A DNA stretch of 64,000 nucleotides, from positions 14,696,001 to 14,760,000 of the forward strand of contig CM065397.1 in the NCBI GenBank assembly GCA_033060915.1. Reading direction: 5' to 3'. Each line of letters begins with the position of its first letter. Position 1 is the first letter of the stretch. Positions 45,301 through 56,630 of the stretch are shown here, piece after piece. The position numbers and the translations under genes were made by a program. Below the pieces are notes generated by a model that saw only the letters and a program-made list of their open reading frames with translations, made no database searches and was not told the origin of the DNA. Origin of the DNA: Euryodendron excelsum. Its lineage: Eukaryota; Streptophyta; Magnoliopsida; Ericales; Pentaphylacaceae.

Positions 45301-48300
45301 CCCCAAGGGCTGCTTCTTGTGCTGGTGAAGTCACCTCCAACATCCAGGTTGCTGGATTATAACCGTTTTTAATTTTACTAACTCCATTGATTCCCTGAAA
45401 GAAATATAAGAGAATTATGTTAGTAAATCTAAGTATGAATGGTTTCATGTATGTATATTGATGTCGGCCTTACTTCAAAGTACTCGATCAGATGGAAAGA
45501 ATGGCGGCCTAATGGACCGACATATATTTCTTCACCACCTCGTTTTAAAAGTAATAGCTGGCGGTTCAAAAAAATGGTTAGTTCTTAGGTCTCTTATAAA
45601 TTTAGAAACTAAATTAAATTATTATTGAATGCTTTGTAAAAAGATTACGTGCACCTCGTCAAAAGCATCGAATATGTCGATGCTCGGCTGATGGATGGTG
45701 CACACCACGGTTCGTCCTGTATCGACTGTGTTTCTGACTGTTCTCATCACTATGGCTGCAGCCCTGGCATCGAGTCCTGAGGTTGGTTCGTCCATGAATA
45801 TTATGGAAGGGTTGGCTACGAGCTCAACTGCAATCGTCAGCCTCTTGCGCTGCTCGGTTGAAAGACCATTCACCCCAGGCAGCCCAACAAGTGCTTCCCT
45901 CAATGGAGCTAACTCAACAAGCTCCATGACCTCATCAATGAACATCTGCCATTCATCATCATTTAGGTTTAACCCATCAGTAATTTAACATATATGCCTG
46001 AACTGAACAAATTTTTGTATGCAGGACTCGCCTTTCTGGTGGCCGAATCAACTTCAGGAGGCAACCGAAGCCACGCAGAGTATTTCAAGGACTCATGAAC
46101 TGTAACATGAGGAGAATGAATATCAGTTTGCTCGCAATAACCTGCTACGCGAGCAAATGTTTCTTGCTTCTTTGGGTATCCTGATATCACTATCCTTCCC
46201 TCAATATATCCACCGGTTTTTCGACCAGCCAAGACGTCCATCAGAGTGGTCTTGCCAGCCCCACTGACACCCATTAGAGCCGTAAGAACTCCAGGCCGGA
46301 AGGCACCACTCACTCCTTTCAGAAGTTCTAGCCGGTCTTCACCTATACCTTGAGCTTTCATTTCCTGCAGTGTTGGGTTAACATAAGTTTGTGAATTTAA
46401 CTTTAGTATAAGTTTTTCTTTTGAGTTGGAGATTACATCAAACACTTTGAGCTATTAAACCAAAGCAACCTCTTAGAGCTATTAAACTTGACACGTAGCA
46501 GGTCTAGGCACATATTGGAAGGTACCTGTGGCATATCCACTGAATATTTGATATCATCGAAAGTGATGGAAAGGGGTTCAAAAGGTAGAATCATTCCCCG
46601 CTTCCTGTTCTGGTTAGCTTCGCTAATGCCCACTCTTGAAGATATCAATGCAGATGATACACTTCTTCGAACTTCATCTCCCCTTTCTGAGTAATTATGA
46701 AACCGAGTATGTTATAGCTAGAAATTCGCAAATTCAGAAAAGGAAGCCCAAATCCAAGAGTACAACTACCCACCCGAAGAGTTCTTTCCTCTTGATGATA
46801 GCTCAATAAACTCTCCTGCTTTAGAAGCATTTCTCTCGGCCAAGGTTTCTTCAGATAGAACTGTCTGAGGCTTCCCAAATGCTGCATCGTGTTTAAACCC
46901 CAAGAAACTTGATTAGGCTTTGTTGAATGTAAAAGAAAAAATGTTATTCGTCGCTTACGATTGAGATAGGTTAGAGCCAGAGTGCAGAGGGCATTGAACG
47001 CAAGTACATATGCAATGGAAGCTCCTACTCCAATCCAATACCAGTGTGCTTCTGGAAATATTCCGCGAGATTTCAAGACTAATATTCCCAATGGTTCTGT
47101 GGAATTGGGAGGAACCTACAACACAAAAAAATTTCCCAAAAATTTAGATGATTTTAATATTTTGTTTTGGTTTTCTGTACTACAATTTCTTACTTGTCTC
47201 CAACTGTTCCCAAGAAATTCATTCACTGCTATAGCATTCTGCCCATACATCAAAGGTGAGGACCAGTAACCCCATATCCACCATTCCTTTATATCATCTG
47301 AGACGAAGAAAGCAGTTCTCACAATCAAAATCAAGTCACACCAACAAGAAGAAAAGGTGTGCATGTGGGCACACGTCAGAACAAAATTTCTCTGTGTTTC
47401 ATCGAAATTGTCAAAATATTTCCGTTTCTTAAGAGATTGAAATGAAACACTGGCAGAATAATAAAATTCTAGCGTTTTCATTGAACTACACTTGAACGTA
47501 GACTAATTTAGAACAATTCATAAAAATTGTACAATTTTTATTAAAAAAAAATGCAAGAGGTTGAAGTTTATTACATTAATGTTTATCATTTCTGAAATAT
47601 TTCTGTTTGTGTGCTAATTGAAATAGCACACAGAAAGGAAATTTTGATTCTTGGTCTGTGTCATATTATGTTGGCATTTTCCTTACCTCTTGACAAGACA
47701 AATCCACCCAACACAAGAACGGCAAGCAATGCAAACGAGCCAAACGTGTTTGCCACAATCATGTTTCGTCCTAAAGCCGAGATCAGTCGGAACAGTCCAG
47801 AAGCCATCTGGTTGATGCATAGGAGCAGAAGGTACATTTTGAACAACCTGCCATTGAGAAGAATCTCTCAGATTATGAACTGAAAAATCTTGAAACCGAA
47901 GCCGGAACTAACAGTTTCTCATTACCTTCCAACATTTGGATCGAAGCCTATGACATAATAAGTTGTGAACACCAAAATTCCGACTTCTATGAAAGTTATA
48001 GGGATCTTGAGGATCCATCCGGGTAAAGAGTATGCCCAAGCAGGGAAGAAGAGAAGGTCCCTTTGCTTGTAGAAGATGGGAAGTTTAAGGATGGTCATGG
48101 CTAGCTCTGCAAACCCATTAAACATAGTTATCATGAGAATAAAGAACAGAGCTCCCATGAAAATCCCACCATCTTGTGTTGTTTTCTTGGGCATCTCGGT
48201 TCGTAGAAATACTGTCATTGTAATGAATGCCATCGTAATAAGCTGAAACAGAGGGACAAACAATCCTTCATGTTAGTTTGAGCCAAGGATTGTAATTTTG

Positions 48301-51300
48301 TTTTGCTGTACTGTTTCAATTAGCACAGAAAGAAAAACGCTTCGAATTCAATTAGCACAGAAAGAAAAACGCTTCGAAAACATTTTAGAAGTGACCAATA
48401 TTAATGCAGTAAAATTCACTTATTTTTTTTGCATTTTTCTCAATAAAAGTTGTAAAGCATTTATGAAAAGTTTTAAATTCGCATTGACACAATGTACTGC
48501 TTCAATATATTTTGATATGTGCTGGTGTGTTTCAACGGACGCACTAGAATTTCATTATTTTACTAGTGATTTGTTTCAATCTCTTAAGAAATAAAAATGT
48601 TTTTGGGCGATTCAACATAAACAAATGAAAATTTTGTCTCTTGGTTGGAGCATTGTTTAATTTTTGCACAAAACTTCCAACATTATTTCATGAATGTGAG
48701 ATGAAATTCTAATGCTTTGACATGTACTCACTTGAGAAAACTTGAAAATGTAAACAAAGGAGTTCCTCTTCATGAGCAAGTATTCCCTGGATGTGAGAGC
48801 TTTCAACAGTTCCTTCTTACTAACCCCATACTTCTTAGTTGTTAAAGCTGCAGGGTGGCTGTTGGCCTTGTCAAATGGAACAGCAAGCTCATCTCCCAGT
48901 TTCCGGCCAATGTGAAACGACTGAAACGCTTCTGCGAATTCTCTGACAGTAACAAAACTATAAGTCTCGTCTTTCCGTGCCCAATACTGCTCTTGATCTT
49001 TCCTCGATGTCACCTGTGGTTCTCACCGGAAAAAGAATTTGAGTTCTTCAAAGTCGAATGTGCTCTAAACCATAGCAAAATGAGCATAAGAAATTACTTC
49101 TTGTAAGAAATCCGCGACTCCTTTCCTCTCGGGACACTTGAAGCCCATGGATTCGAAGAACTCTAGCACGTTTTCGCGGGGGCCTTGATATACAATTTGA
49201 CCGTCCGAGAGGAGAATGATGTCATCAAACAAGTCATAAGTTTCCGGTGCCGGCTGGAGGAGAGAGATGACAGCAGTTCCTTGGAGGATGTGGATGGACT
49301 GCCTGATTGAGGTCACAATCTGGAAAGTTGTTGAGCTGTCCAAGCCTGTTGATATCTCATCCATAAAGAGAGCTCTGGCTGGTCCAACCAGCATCTCCCC
49401 TGTATCATATTCCATCAAAACAAGTAATTGTCATAAGAAAAAGATTAAAGATTCTTTTTTTTTTTTTTTGGATTATAATGAGCTGGTCCATGGTTTTTAC
49501 CTGTCGTGAGTCGCTTTTTCTGCCCACCGGAGATTCCTCGCAGCATATCATCACCCACCATAGTGTCGGCACAAATTTCCAAACCCAAAATCTGTGAATT
49601 TAGAAAGCCAGAAAGGATATGAAATGGTTTCCAAGATTTGTCATCAAGAAACAAAGTTTCCGCTTGTTTGCATCTAAATAGTCGAAACATTTTCATTTTC
49701 TAAAAAAACGAAATCAAATATTGGTGAAATAATGAAATTTTGAAAACACATTCAAACATAGCGAAACGCATCAAAATACAGCACAATATACCAAAAATAA
49801 TTAAGTTGGGTTGGCACAAATTTAGAACTTTTCAAAATATTGCCTAACTTTTTTGTTGACAAAATTGCTTTTGAAATGTCTCCCTTCCGAAACCTTAATG
49901 AACTTTTTTGCTTCAAAGCTATTTGAAACATATTGAAACGAAATTTTGATCCTCATCTGTCATTAGCTTTAATGAATTTCAAGCAAGCACCTTAAGAACA
50001 TAGTCTGTGACCACATTAGCCCTCTGCCCTTCTAGTGATGTTGCCTGAATGATTAAAAGATCATAGTTAGATACTACAAAAGCAAAAGCAAAAGCAAAAG
50101 CAAAAGCAAAAGCAATTCACAAGAATCACATTCAGAAAAAATGGTTTCTGGCTCGAGAAAATATTGATCTTCAGCTATATATTCGCTTACCTTCATGTAA
50201 ATATCAAGATCTGGATCCGGCTTAATGTTTGCTTCCTTCTCTCTCTTTGACAATTCCATTAACATGTCTGCAAAATTTTCAAATTCAAAGCAACCAATGC
50301 AAACCCAGCTATAATTTTTTAAACTAAATCACAATATGACAAACACCCCTAGAATCTGACAGACCATAACCGGCTCCGACCCCTTGACATCTTGCTGAGA
50401 AAGCCAGTGTTTCTCTCACTGTCAATTCTCCTATGTGAAGATCATGCTGACTTATATAAGCCGATGTTCTCTGCGGAACGAACTCATTCATTCCATGGCC
50501 ATTATAAGTTACTATCCCTGAAACCTGCATTCACAAGAAGAATGAATTGCTTAAAAATCGGTTTAAAACACAAAAATTTGTGCTTTGTTTTCTTACTTTC
50601 AGATCTGAATCAAGTTTTCCGGCCAAAGCTAGCAACAGCGTGGTCTTGCCGGAACTTGGTGGGCCTAAAAGCAATGTCATTCTGCAGAAATGGATCAATG
50701 AAATGAGAACCAGGATGTTAGGTGAGTCTATACTGGATAATGTAACTGTTTTTTTGTTTTCCTCACCTGCATGGCTTGATGATTCCACTAACATCATGAA
50801 GGATTGCTAATGGCTTCTTCCTACTTGGAAGAATGTGGAGATAATTCAAGAACCCCTTTAGAGAGAGAGAGAGAGAGAGAAAAAGAGAGAGAGAGAGAGA
50901 GATTACAGGGTAAGTTCAATTTACAGAGATGATGGCATAAATCATACAAGAATGTGATCTGAAAGAGAAAATTTTACCTCAAACATGTTAATAGAGAAGT
51001 TGAATATTGTTGGCAGGGCTCTACTGCCAACGTAAGCTTCTGCATCGACATTCAAATGCTCGAACCGGACTTCAATTGTCGGAAGATGAATTCCAACTCT
51101 GTTACCAATTTTTGGAAAAAAACAGAGGAAGCCAAAATCAATGAGTCAGACAAAAAAATATCAGCAACCCAGATTTGTTCATCCGTCAGATTACCTATCG
51201 ATGCGATCCTTGAGCTTCAACAAGAACTTCTCATTATCTTCCTCTGCAATTTTCACGAGTCTCTCTAGCAGATTCTTCTTCTCTAGGAATCCTAGATTCT

Positions 51301-51520
51301 TGACATCAATTTCTCTTGGTTTGCCCTCTCCTTCAGTAAGTATACCTGTCCTTATGCGTAGAAACGTTGGTAGTTTCTCAAGAGCTGCCCATTTCAGAGC
51401 TTCTTCATCGTCTTCTTCGCGAGAAGACTTTGAGAAAGCTTCTCTTCCACTGTTCCTCCATATGTTAGAACTACTCAAACGTCCACTGCTGACTCTGAAT
51501 ATATGATCACCATTCTCCAT
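42398..51520 (-). CDS. Pleiotropic drug resistance (PDR) ABC transporter, ABCG subfamily, 24 exons, 1449 aa
   Basis: Exons: 51520-51195, 51098-50978, 50855-50767, 50681-50597, 50524-50365, 50267-50191, 50044-49991, 49591-49501, 49399-49098, 49013-48732, 48242-47926, 47847-47687, 47297-47194, 47115-46959, 46881-46774, 46686-46526, 46364-46032, 45945-45655, 45557-45474, 45394-45261, 44109-43882, 43803-43632, 43233-42979, 42655-42398. They sum to 4350 nt without a stop, the usual PDR size. Layout is NBD-TMD-NBD-TMD. NBD1: Walker A GPPSSGKT (185-192), signature ISGGQ (324-328), Walker B LFMDE (345-349). NBD2: Walker A GVSGAGKT (897-904), degenerate signature LSTEQ, Walker B IFMDE. TMD1 holds [21 protein letters not shown]2 ends at FNFQRR. 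Expected role: ATP-driven plasma-membrane export (terpenoids, ABA, xenobiotics in relatives such as NpPDR1 and AtABCG40); the substrate cannot be read here. An ATG 14 codons upstream in frame is possible, but MENGD matches the family start. Intron 17 is GC-AG. Confidence 0.95.
44140..45214. mobile_element. hAT-like insertion filling PDR intron 20
   Basis: The part 44140-44650 is the reverse-complement relative of the hAT-like element at 53989-54623 (shared blocks: gcggatgtag, caaaaaatatgtatatcatt, ttcttcattatttgg, attttgaaacct-like). A candidate duplication is TTAACACT (44132-44139) and TTAACAGT (45215-45222), with a weak right terminus atccgagctatt. If right, removing it leaves an intron of about 76 bp, normal for this gene. 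The extra 44660-45214 part does not match the 53989 copy and may be a nested insertion; a Copia-PBS-like word (tagtatccgagct) sits at its end, an alternative reading. Confidence 0.5.
44711..45169. repeat. 103-bp direct repeat flanking 253 bp, PDR intron 20
   Basis: 44711-44812 and 45066-45169 are about 88% alike, both running through cactactatatat, ctctctct, aatatagtagattac and catgaatacaatgcatta. The spacer has a perfect 12-bp stem-loop (44820-44831 with 44837-44848) and a related aatggaatggagaactcc near its right end. This could be an LTR pair of a very short element or a local duplication. Confidence 0.6.
48315..48378. repeat. Perfect 32-bp tandem repeat, two copies, PDR intron 10
   Basis: 48315-48346 and 48347-48378 are identical, starting ttcaattagcacag. 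Exact identity implies a recent duplication or a length-variable site. Confidence 0.9.
50077..50112. repeat. (CAAAAG)6 hexanucleotide repeat, PDR intron 6
   Basis: Six perfect units. A minus-strand frame across it gives polyleucine and is not coding; the real exon ends at 50191. Confidence 0.9.
50859..50901. repeat. (GA)n microsatellite beside PDR exon 3
   Basis: An interrupted GA tract (with one gaaaaaga interruption) forms, on the minus strand, the pyrimidine tract right before the exon 3 acceptor at 50856. Length changes could affect splicing efficiency; inferred. Confidence 0.8.
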
Positions 51521-51614
51521 TGATGAAAAACCAAGAAGGCTTTTCTCAAACTTCAAATGCAAAGAAACATGAAATCCCTGAATTCGGAGCTGAAGAATAA
51601 ATGGGTCTCTCTCT

Positions 51615-51657
51615 CTACGTGTTTTTGATGGACAGAGAGATCCAATTTTATACGTGT
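51615..51657 (-). promoter_or_regulatory. PDR core promoter: TATA box with two ACGTG words
   Basis: On the minus strand TATAAAA is at 51652-51646, 126 bases before the start codon, which would give a leader of roughly 95 bases with GA-rich sequence. Two ACGT words lie here: cacgta at 51656-51651 (overlapping the TATA box) and cacgta at 51622-51617 (in the leader). Both contain the ABRE-like ACGTG core in one orientation. ABA or stress control is a hypothesis only. Confidence 0.5.
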
Positions 51658-51660
51658 CTA

Positions 51661-52157
51661 TTTCTATATTTCTTCTTCTGCTGTTTTTTTTTTTTTTTTT
51701 GTTTGTGTGGAGGGACTTTGATTTGTTTTGAGGAATTTAGTGGTGTGAGTGAGGGGTAACAATATCTGTAATGTAAGTGTTGATTAATGGCCATTTACAG
51801 AACAAGAAGAAAAAAAAGGGATCGCACAAAAACGTGCCAAAGTTGCCAACTTTTCTTGGGTTATAATAATTTTCTATCCAAACACTACCTTAAAGTTTCT
51901 ACATCATGTATAACTGGAATCCAATTTCTTTTTCTTGTTTTCTCTTTTCAATGAATGGTAGGTAAATCCCTAGTGATGTCTAATTCATAAAAAGAATATG
52001 CTTTCTGCATGGTTAATTTTTCAAGCCTTTAGGGAGCGAAGCATTTTCCATTTCCCAAAAGTTTCCTATTCTGGCCAAATCATCATAGGTAAAATTGCAG
52101 CTTTGTGATTCCAATTATTTTCCATTTGATTGGTTTCATCCTCAATCAAATTGAGAA
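51661..52157. other. PDR upstream region, no further gene
   Basis: AT-rich DNA with a T tract at about 51684-51701. It probably contains the distal PDR promoter; no specific element can be supported. Confidence 0.4.
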
Positions 52158-52491
52158 GGAAAATACTATTTTTTTATAAAATTTGTAAAAAAAATCCTAC
52201 CAAAATGACGTGAAAATAACATTTTTTTAATTTAAAATGGTGCTTTTTTTTTTTCTTTACAAAACGTTCAAAGAGAGTGGGTGGGATCCCTCGTCCCCAC
52301 GTCGTGGGTCAGACACAAGTATCCCAACTAAGAAAAACCCAAGGCAAAGGCTTGCCTCGCCTTGCCTAGTGGCAGTGGGAAGACTCAAACCAGACCTACG
52401 GTGGAAGAGGACGAACAACATACCACCAAACCTAGAGTGAAGGTTATGTAAAAAAAATTTATATAAATTTTATGATTATATAACATTACCC
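52158..52491. repeat. MITE, 'ggaaaatgctatt' family, copy 3, interrupted by a SINE-like insert
   Basis: The outer parts read ggaaaatactatt, aaaatgacgtg, tttaatttaaaatg on the left and ttatataaattttatg, ataacattaccc on the right, the family order. The middle, 52244-52440, is foreign GC-richer DNA. Confidence 0.55.
52244..52440 (-). mobile_element. SINE-like sequence, minus strand
   Basis: Read on the minus strand, it begins near a box-A-like word (taggtttggtggta), has a box-B-like word (ggtttgagtct) about 35 bases on, as in tRNA-derived Pol III promoters, and ends in an A-rich tail (52256-52244, aaagaaaaaaaaaaa). Size (about 197 bp) fits plant SINEs. No convincing target duplication was found. 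Confidence 0.45.
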
Positions 52492-53980
52492 ATTAAAAAA
52501 TTGTGTTATTGATTTGCAAAAAATATCTATTGTCCCTAGTTCTGAGCTATCCAAAGCCACGGATTAAATTGTCATTAGCAATCGATAGCCAACTTCGTGC
52601 GACTAATTGCCAAATAGAAAATGAAAATTCTCCAAATTCTTTATCGATTCTATTTGCTTTGTTCACGATTATCAAATACTTTTGAGAAAACTTCTTATAA
52701 ATGTGTTTATCATAATTTCTACTATTTTGCATGTTTTGAAAATGATTTTTCAATAATAATATGTAATTGTTATTGTAAGTTTTTCTGAATAATAATTAAC
52801 AACTGTTTTAACTAATTATGAAAGTATTTTAATGCTATGTATTACTATTTTTAAAATCACTAATAAATTTTCTTATATATGTTTCCGCTATTCATTTTTA
52901 TATGACCTAGAAATTTCTATTTTTTTATAATATTTTTGGAACTTGTTTCATATTTTTGTTTCTCCTATCATCTCCCATTTCCGTTTCTCATGTTGACAAT
53001 TATGATTGCAACAATGCAATTACTTTGAACCTCAAGCCACTACAAATTTACTAGCATTCAAATTTAAATTAATAGACACAATCACAGAAATATGAATGTA
53101 TTATTCCAGTGATAGGAAACTATAATATTTTGTCTTTTATTGTAAGGAGAATCCTATTTCTCAGCAAGAGAATCAGTTTCTTGGCTGCCAATCAAATCTT
53201 AGGATGACCTCCCTTAACTAATTTTGGAAGAAGTGATGCAAAGCTCCAGGAGGGAAAAACAATAACTTTGTTTCATATTGTAATGTTTTAAAATTTGGAC
53301 TATTGACCAAAAAATACTAGGTTAGGAATCATTGGATCACCAATCAGATTACTGAAGTTAGACTCTGACGCTATAAATACATCATAGATATATAAAAATA
53401 ATAATACATAAAATAAATGTCTTAAAAATAAAAATAAAAAAACGAAAACCAAAGTAACATGAACTCATAATAATACATAAAGTCAATAAACACCTAATGT
53501 AAAAGTGCAAGGGCAATGTTCTGAAACCGAGATCATCAAACAAATTAGAAAAATAATCAAAACAAAGGTCATTGGTGTAGTGGCCAGGTCAACCAGAATC
53601 AAGTCGTGGAGTCATAATTATATCATATACAAAATTAATAATAATTAAAATAATATATACTAAAAATACCAAAAATATCAAAATATTTTAATTTTTAAAA
53701 AATATTATTTGTAATTTTTTATTTGTTTCCAAAGTACCACAACATTATAATAATGCATAAAGGTTAAAACCAACAAACACCCAGCACAACAAGAGTGTAA
53801 AGGCCAAGCAAAGAGTGTATAGTGACAAGAAAACACATCAGATGATCTGTCTGATTATTATTTTAGTGGCTTAGCTCTCCCTTTACCCTTTTTGGAGGAA
53901 GACAAACTCTGGTGGTCTGTTTTGTCAAAAGCAAGGTATTGTTGAGCTTTCTCTGATTCCTGCAAATTCAATAAACAAAA
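52492..53980. other. AT-rich intergenic stretch, no gene recognised
   Basis: No coding signal. Around 53390-53770 two loosely similar blocks repeat 'taatacataaa' and 'accaaagta' words, perhaps an old tandem duplication. Confidence 0.35.
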
Positions 53981-53988
53981 GTTGGTTT

Positions 53989-54623
53989 CAAGCGCGGATA
54001 AACTTAACGCGAAATCGTTTATACACTAAATTATTTTTTAGTTAATAATATTTTTTTAATAAATAAAGAGGCATTGCCTCTAAAAATTATACAACTATAA
54101 AGAATTTTAATTCAGATTCGGCTGGTTAAGTTTCGAAATTTTGAGAAGAAATTTTGAGATTTAAATAATCAAGTGTCCATAGATACAATTAAAAAAATGA
54201 ATACAAAATATTTTAGGATTTGAGCCCTTTTTTTTTTAACTTTTAAAATAGTAGTAGATAGTAGTTAGATAAATAAAATATTAAACGGGTAAGAATATTC
54301 TAATTTAATATTAGAATAGAGGATTAGGAATTGAGATTGTGTTAACATTTTAGGATTTATGTTATTTATTTGGTCAAATAATGAAGAATAAATGATATAC
54401 ATATTTTTTGTTACAAGTTTAGTGATATTCAGTGGGGGTAAAGGTAAATATAATAAATTCAAAGATGAGCAAATGCAATTTTAGTAAATTCAGTGAAGAC
54501 AACATATACAGTTGTAACTTAGAATAAAATAAATGCACATAAAAAATTTTCAAAAAAATAATAAAAATTATCAAATCAGTGAAGACAATTGCCCCTATTA
54601 GGCCCTTGCTACATCCGGCCCTG
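53989..54623. mobile_element. Non-autonomous hAT-like element with perfect 8-bp duplication
   Basis: The termini caagcgcggat and atccggccctg are inverted. Both flanks are GTTGGTTT (53981-53988, 54624-54631), a perfect 8-bp target duplication. It is 635 bp long with no transposase. An opposite-orientation relative occupies PDR intron 20. Confidence 0.8.
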
Positions 54624-54631
54624 GTTGGTTT

Positions 54632-55266
54632 TGATCTAAATCCATTTTTTTTTAAGTGTTGAATGGAAAGTGATGTGTTGGTGAAGGATTACTGTTTCAT
54701 TTTTCCATCATTTTCTGCACTTTCTTTGAATGGAAGTGTGGAAGTCGCAGTTGTGTTACTTTCTCATCTGCATATATATATAATGACAATTTACAATTGA
54801 AGAGTCCAGTACTGTGGTAGGTAAATGTCACACATGCATTATATTGGCCCCTTAGTCCACAATAATCAACACTGCACTTGCATGCATGGTCAAAGGCACT
54901 TGTCGTTTAAAGTTTTCTAAATTTTTTTACTTGTTTTTTGTATTTTTCATGTTGTGTAACGAGGAACTGTCCCAACCATCCTATTGATCGGACGTGAGAC
55001 TGCAACGTAAATCCGAGGCATGCACGTCACTTGGAGCACCACGGGTTTGGATCTCCACTCACATCGTTTGGTGAGATATTTGACTTTATCTAACCGAATA
55101 TCTTAATTATTATTATATAAATAGTGAAACAAAAATAATGTAGCACTTTAAAAGTATTGAAGACTATATTAGTTGGTTATTAGCACGAGAGGCTTGAAAC
55201 TTTAAACCTGAAACTCTTTGAATTTTTAACCATTCCACTAATAGCTGCAATTTAACTATTTGTATT
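54632..55266. other. Intergenic stretch, no gene recognised
   Basis: Contains a short GC-richer part (54960-55075) with a tgcacgtcac word and a ggtttggatctcc word that loosely resembles a tRNA-type B box. No tRNA could be folded and no gene is visible. Confidence 0.35.
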
Positions 55267-56092
55267 TAAATGGTTAGAATAGCTAAAATTAAACTAGAAT
55301 AAAGTACAAAGACAAAAAAAGAAAAAAAAAACATTTAGAAAGATAAAAAAAAATCTCTATTTTATAATACATTGTATATTACTTTTACATCGAGAGAGTC
55401 TCTACATTAAGTTCAACTGAAGTGTTGAACAAGAAATAGAAAAATGAAGAATCTATTATAGCAAAGAAAGAAATTAATTATATAAGAAAATCAGCTAATA
55501 TTATATTCTAACATCATCTGATCTCTCGAACTCAAGGAGGTAAAACAAATACGAACTTCGGTTTGAAATTAAGTGAAATTTTAAGCTCATCATGAAAACA
55601 ATCAGAAACAATACCACAAATGAATTAAACAGGCCAAAAGAATTTTTGAGTATTCATGCGCAGTGATAAGCTAGTGTAGTGATACTCAGTGAGCAATAAA
55701 CCAAAAGATTTGAGGGCTGAGGGAAAGAGGAGCTAGAAGATTAAAAGAGTCTGTGAGACATGTTGAGAAGAACTGTGATTGTGCAAGCATGTGATAAGAA
55801 AATGTGGTTTTTGACTAGATTGTTTGCAGAAAGTAGGCTACAGATCAGTGACTCTGATATCATGTTAGAATGACTACGATACTATGTTATAATAAAGCAT
55901 AAAGAGAAAAAAAGAGAGAAAAATCTTAGAAAGAAAACATAATCACTGTACAATAATGCGTTGTGTATTATTCTTCCATAAGAGAACCTTTAGATATAGG
56001 TACGACTGGAGTGTTGAACATAGAATATAAAAGAGAAAACTATAGAAAAGTGAAAATTAATCATATAAGAAAACAAACAAATATTACATTCT

Positions 56093-56489
56093 TGTTATAA
56101 AAGTAAAGAATATAAGGCAGAAAAAATGAATTAACACAAAGTATATATAGTGAATAGTTCTTCAGGAACTATCAAATATTTATCATATTTTATTCTTCTG
56201 AAATATTTAGGGTTGATCTGCTGGACCATCCAAAACTTTATTGCTAATACAAAATAACAATACAACACAATATATATAACTTACCTAGACTGTTCTTTTT
56301 TATATTTTCTCTCTCTGTTTTTCCTTTCTCTCTAATTTTTTTATCTTTCTGAATTGTGCCTTGAATTGTCTCTAGGCACATCTATTTATACTGAATGAAT
56401 GGAGAGAGAGAGAGAGAGACAAAGGGGGGCTGCGGAGTTTAAGTCGACCAACAGGGGCGGCTAGACCTGAGGTCAGCCAATACATCACA
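56093..56489 (-). repeat. 3' LTR of the Copia element
   Basis: On the minus strand it begins tgtgatgtattgg and ends ttataaca. It contains a TATA-like tctatttatactg region and GA/CT-rich stretches. By eye it differs from the 5' LTR at roughly 25-30 positions, about 93% identity, which indicates an insertion of some age. Confidence 0.9.
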
Positions 56490-56630
56490 CTCCCCCTTGG
56501 ATGACCTCTTGGGTATATTAAAACTGCCTCATTAAAACCTTGCTAGGAAAAACCCAATGGGAAAAAATCGTAGCAAAGGAAAAAAAGTACAGTACTTAAC
56601 TCCTCCTAAAGAATAAGAACGTTATTTGCT

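Noticed and set aside
45695..45988. 97-residue plus-strand ORF
   Set aside because: It is antisense to PDR exon 18, whose motifs are unmistakable.
54960..55080. Possible tRNA or SINE from a B-box-like word
   Set aside because: No A box at proper distance, no cloverleaf, no A-rich tail.
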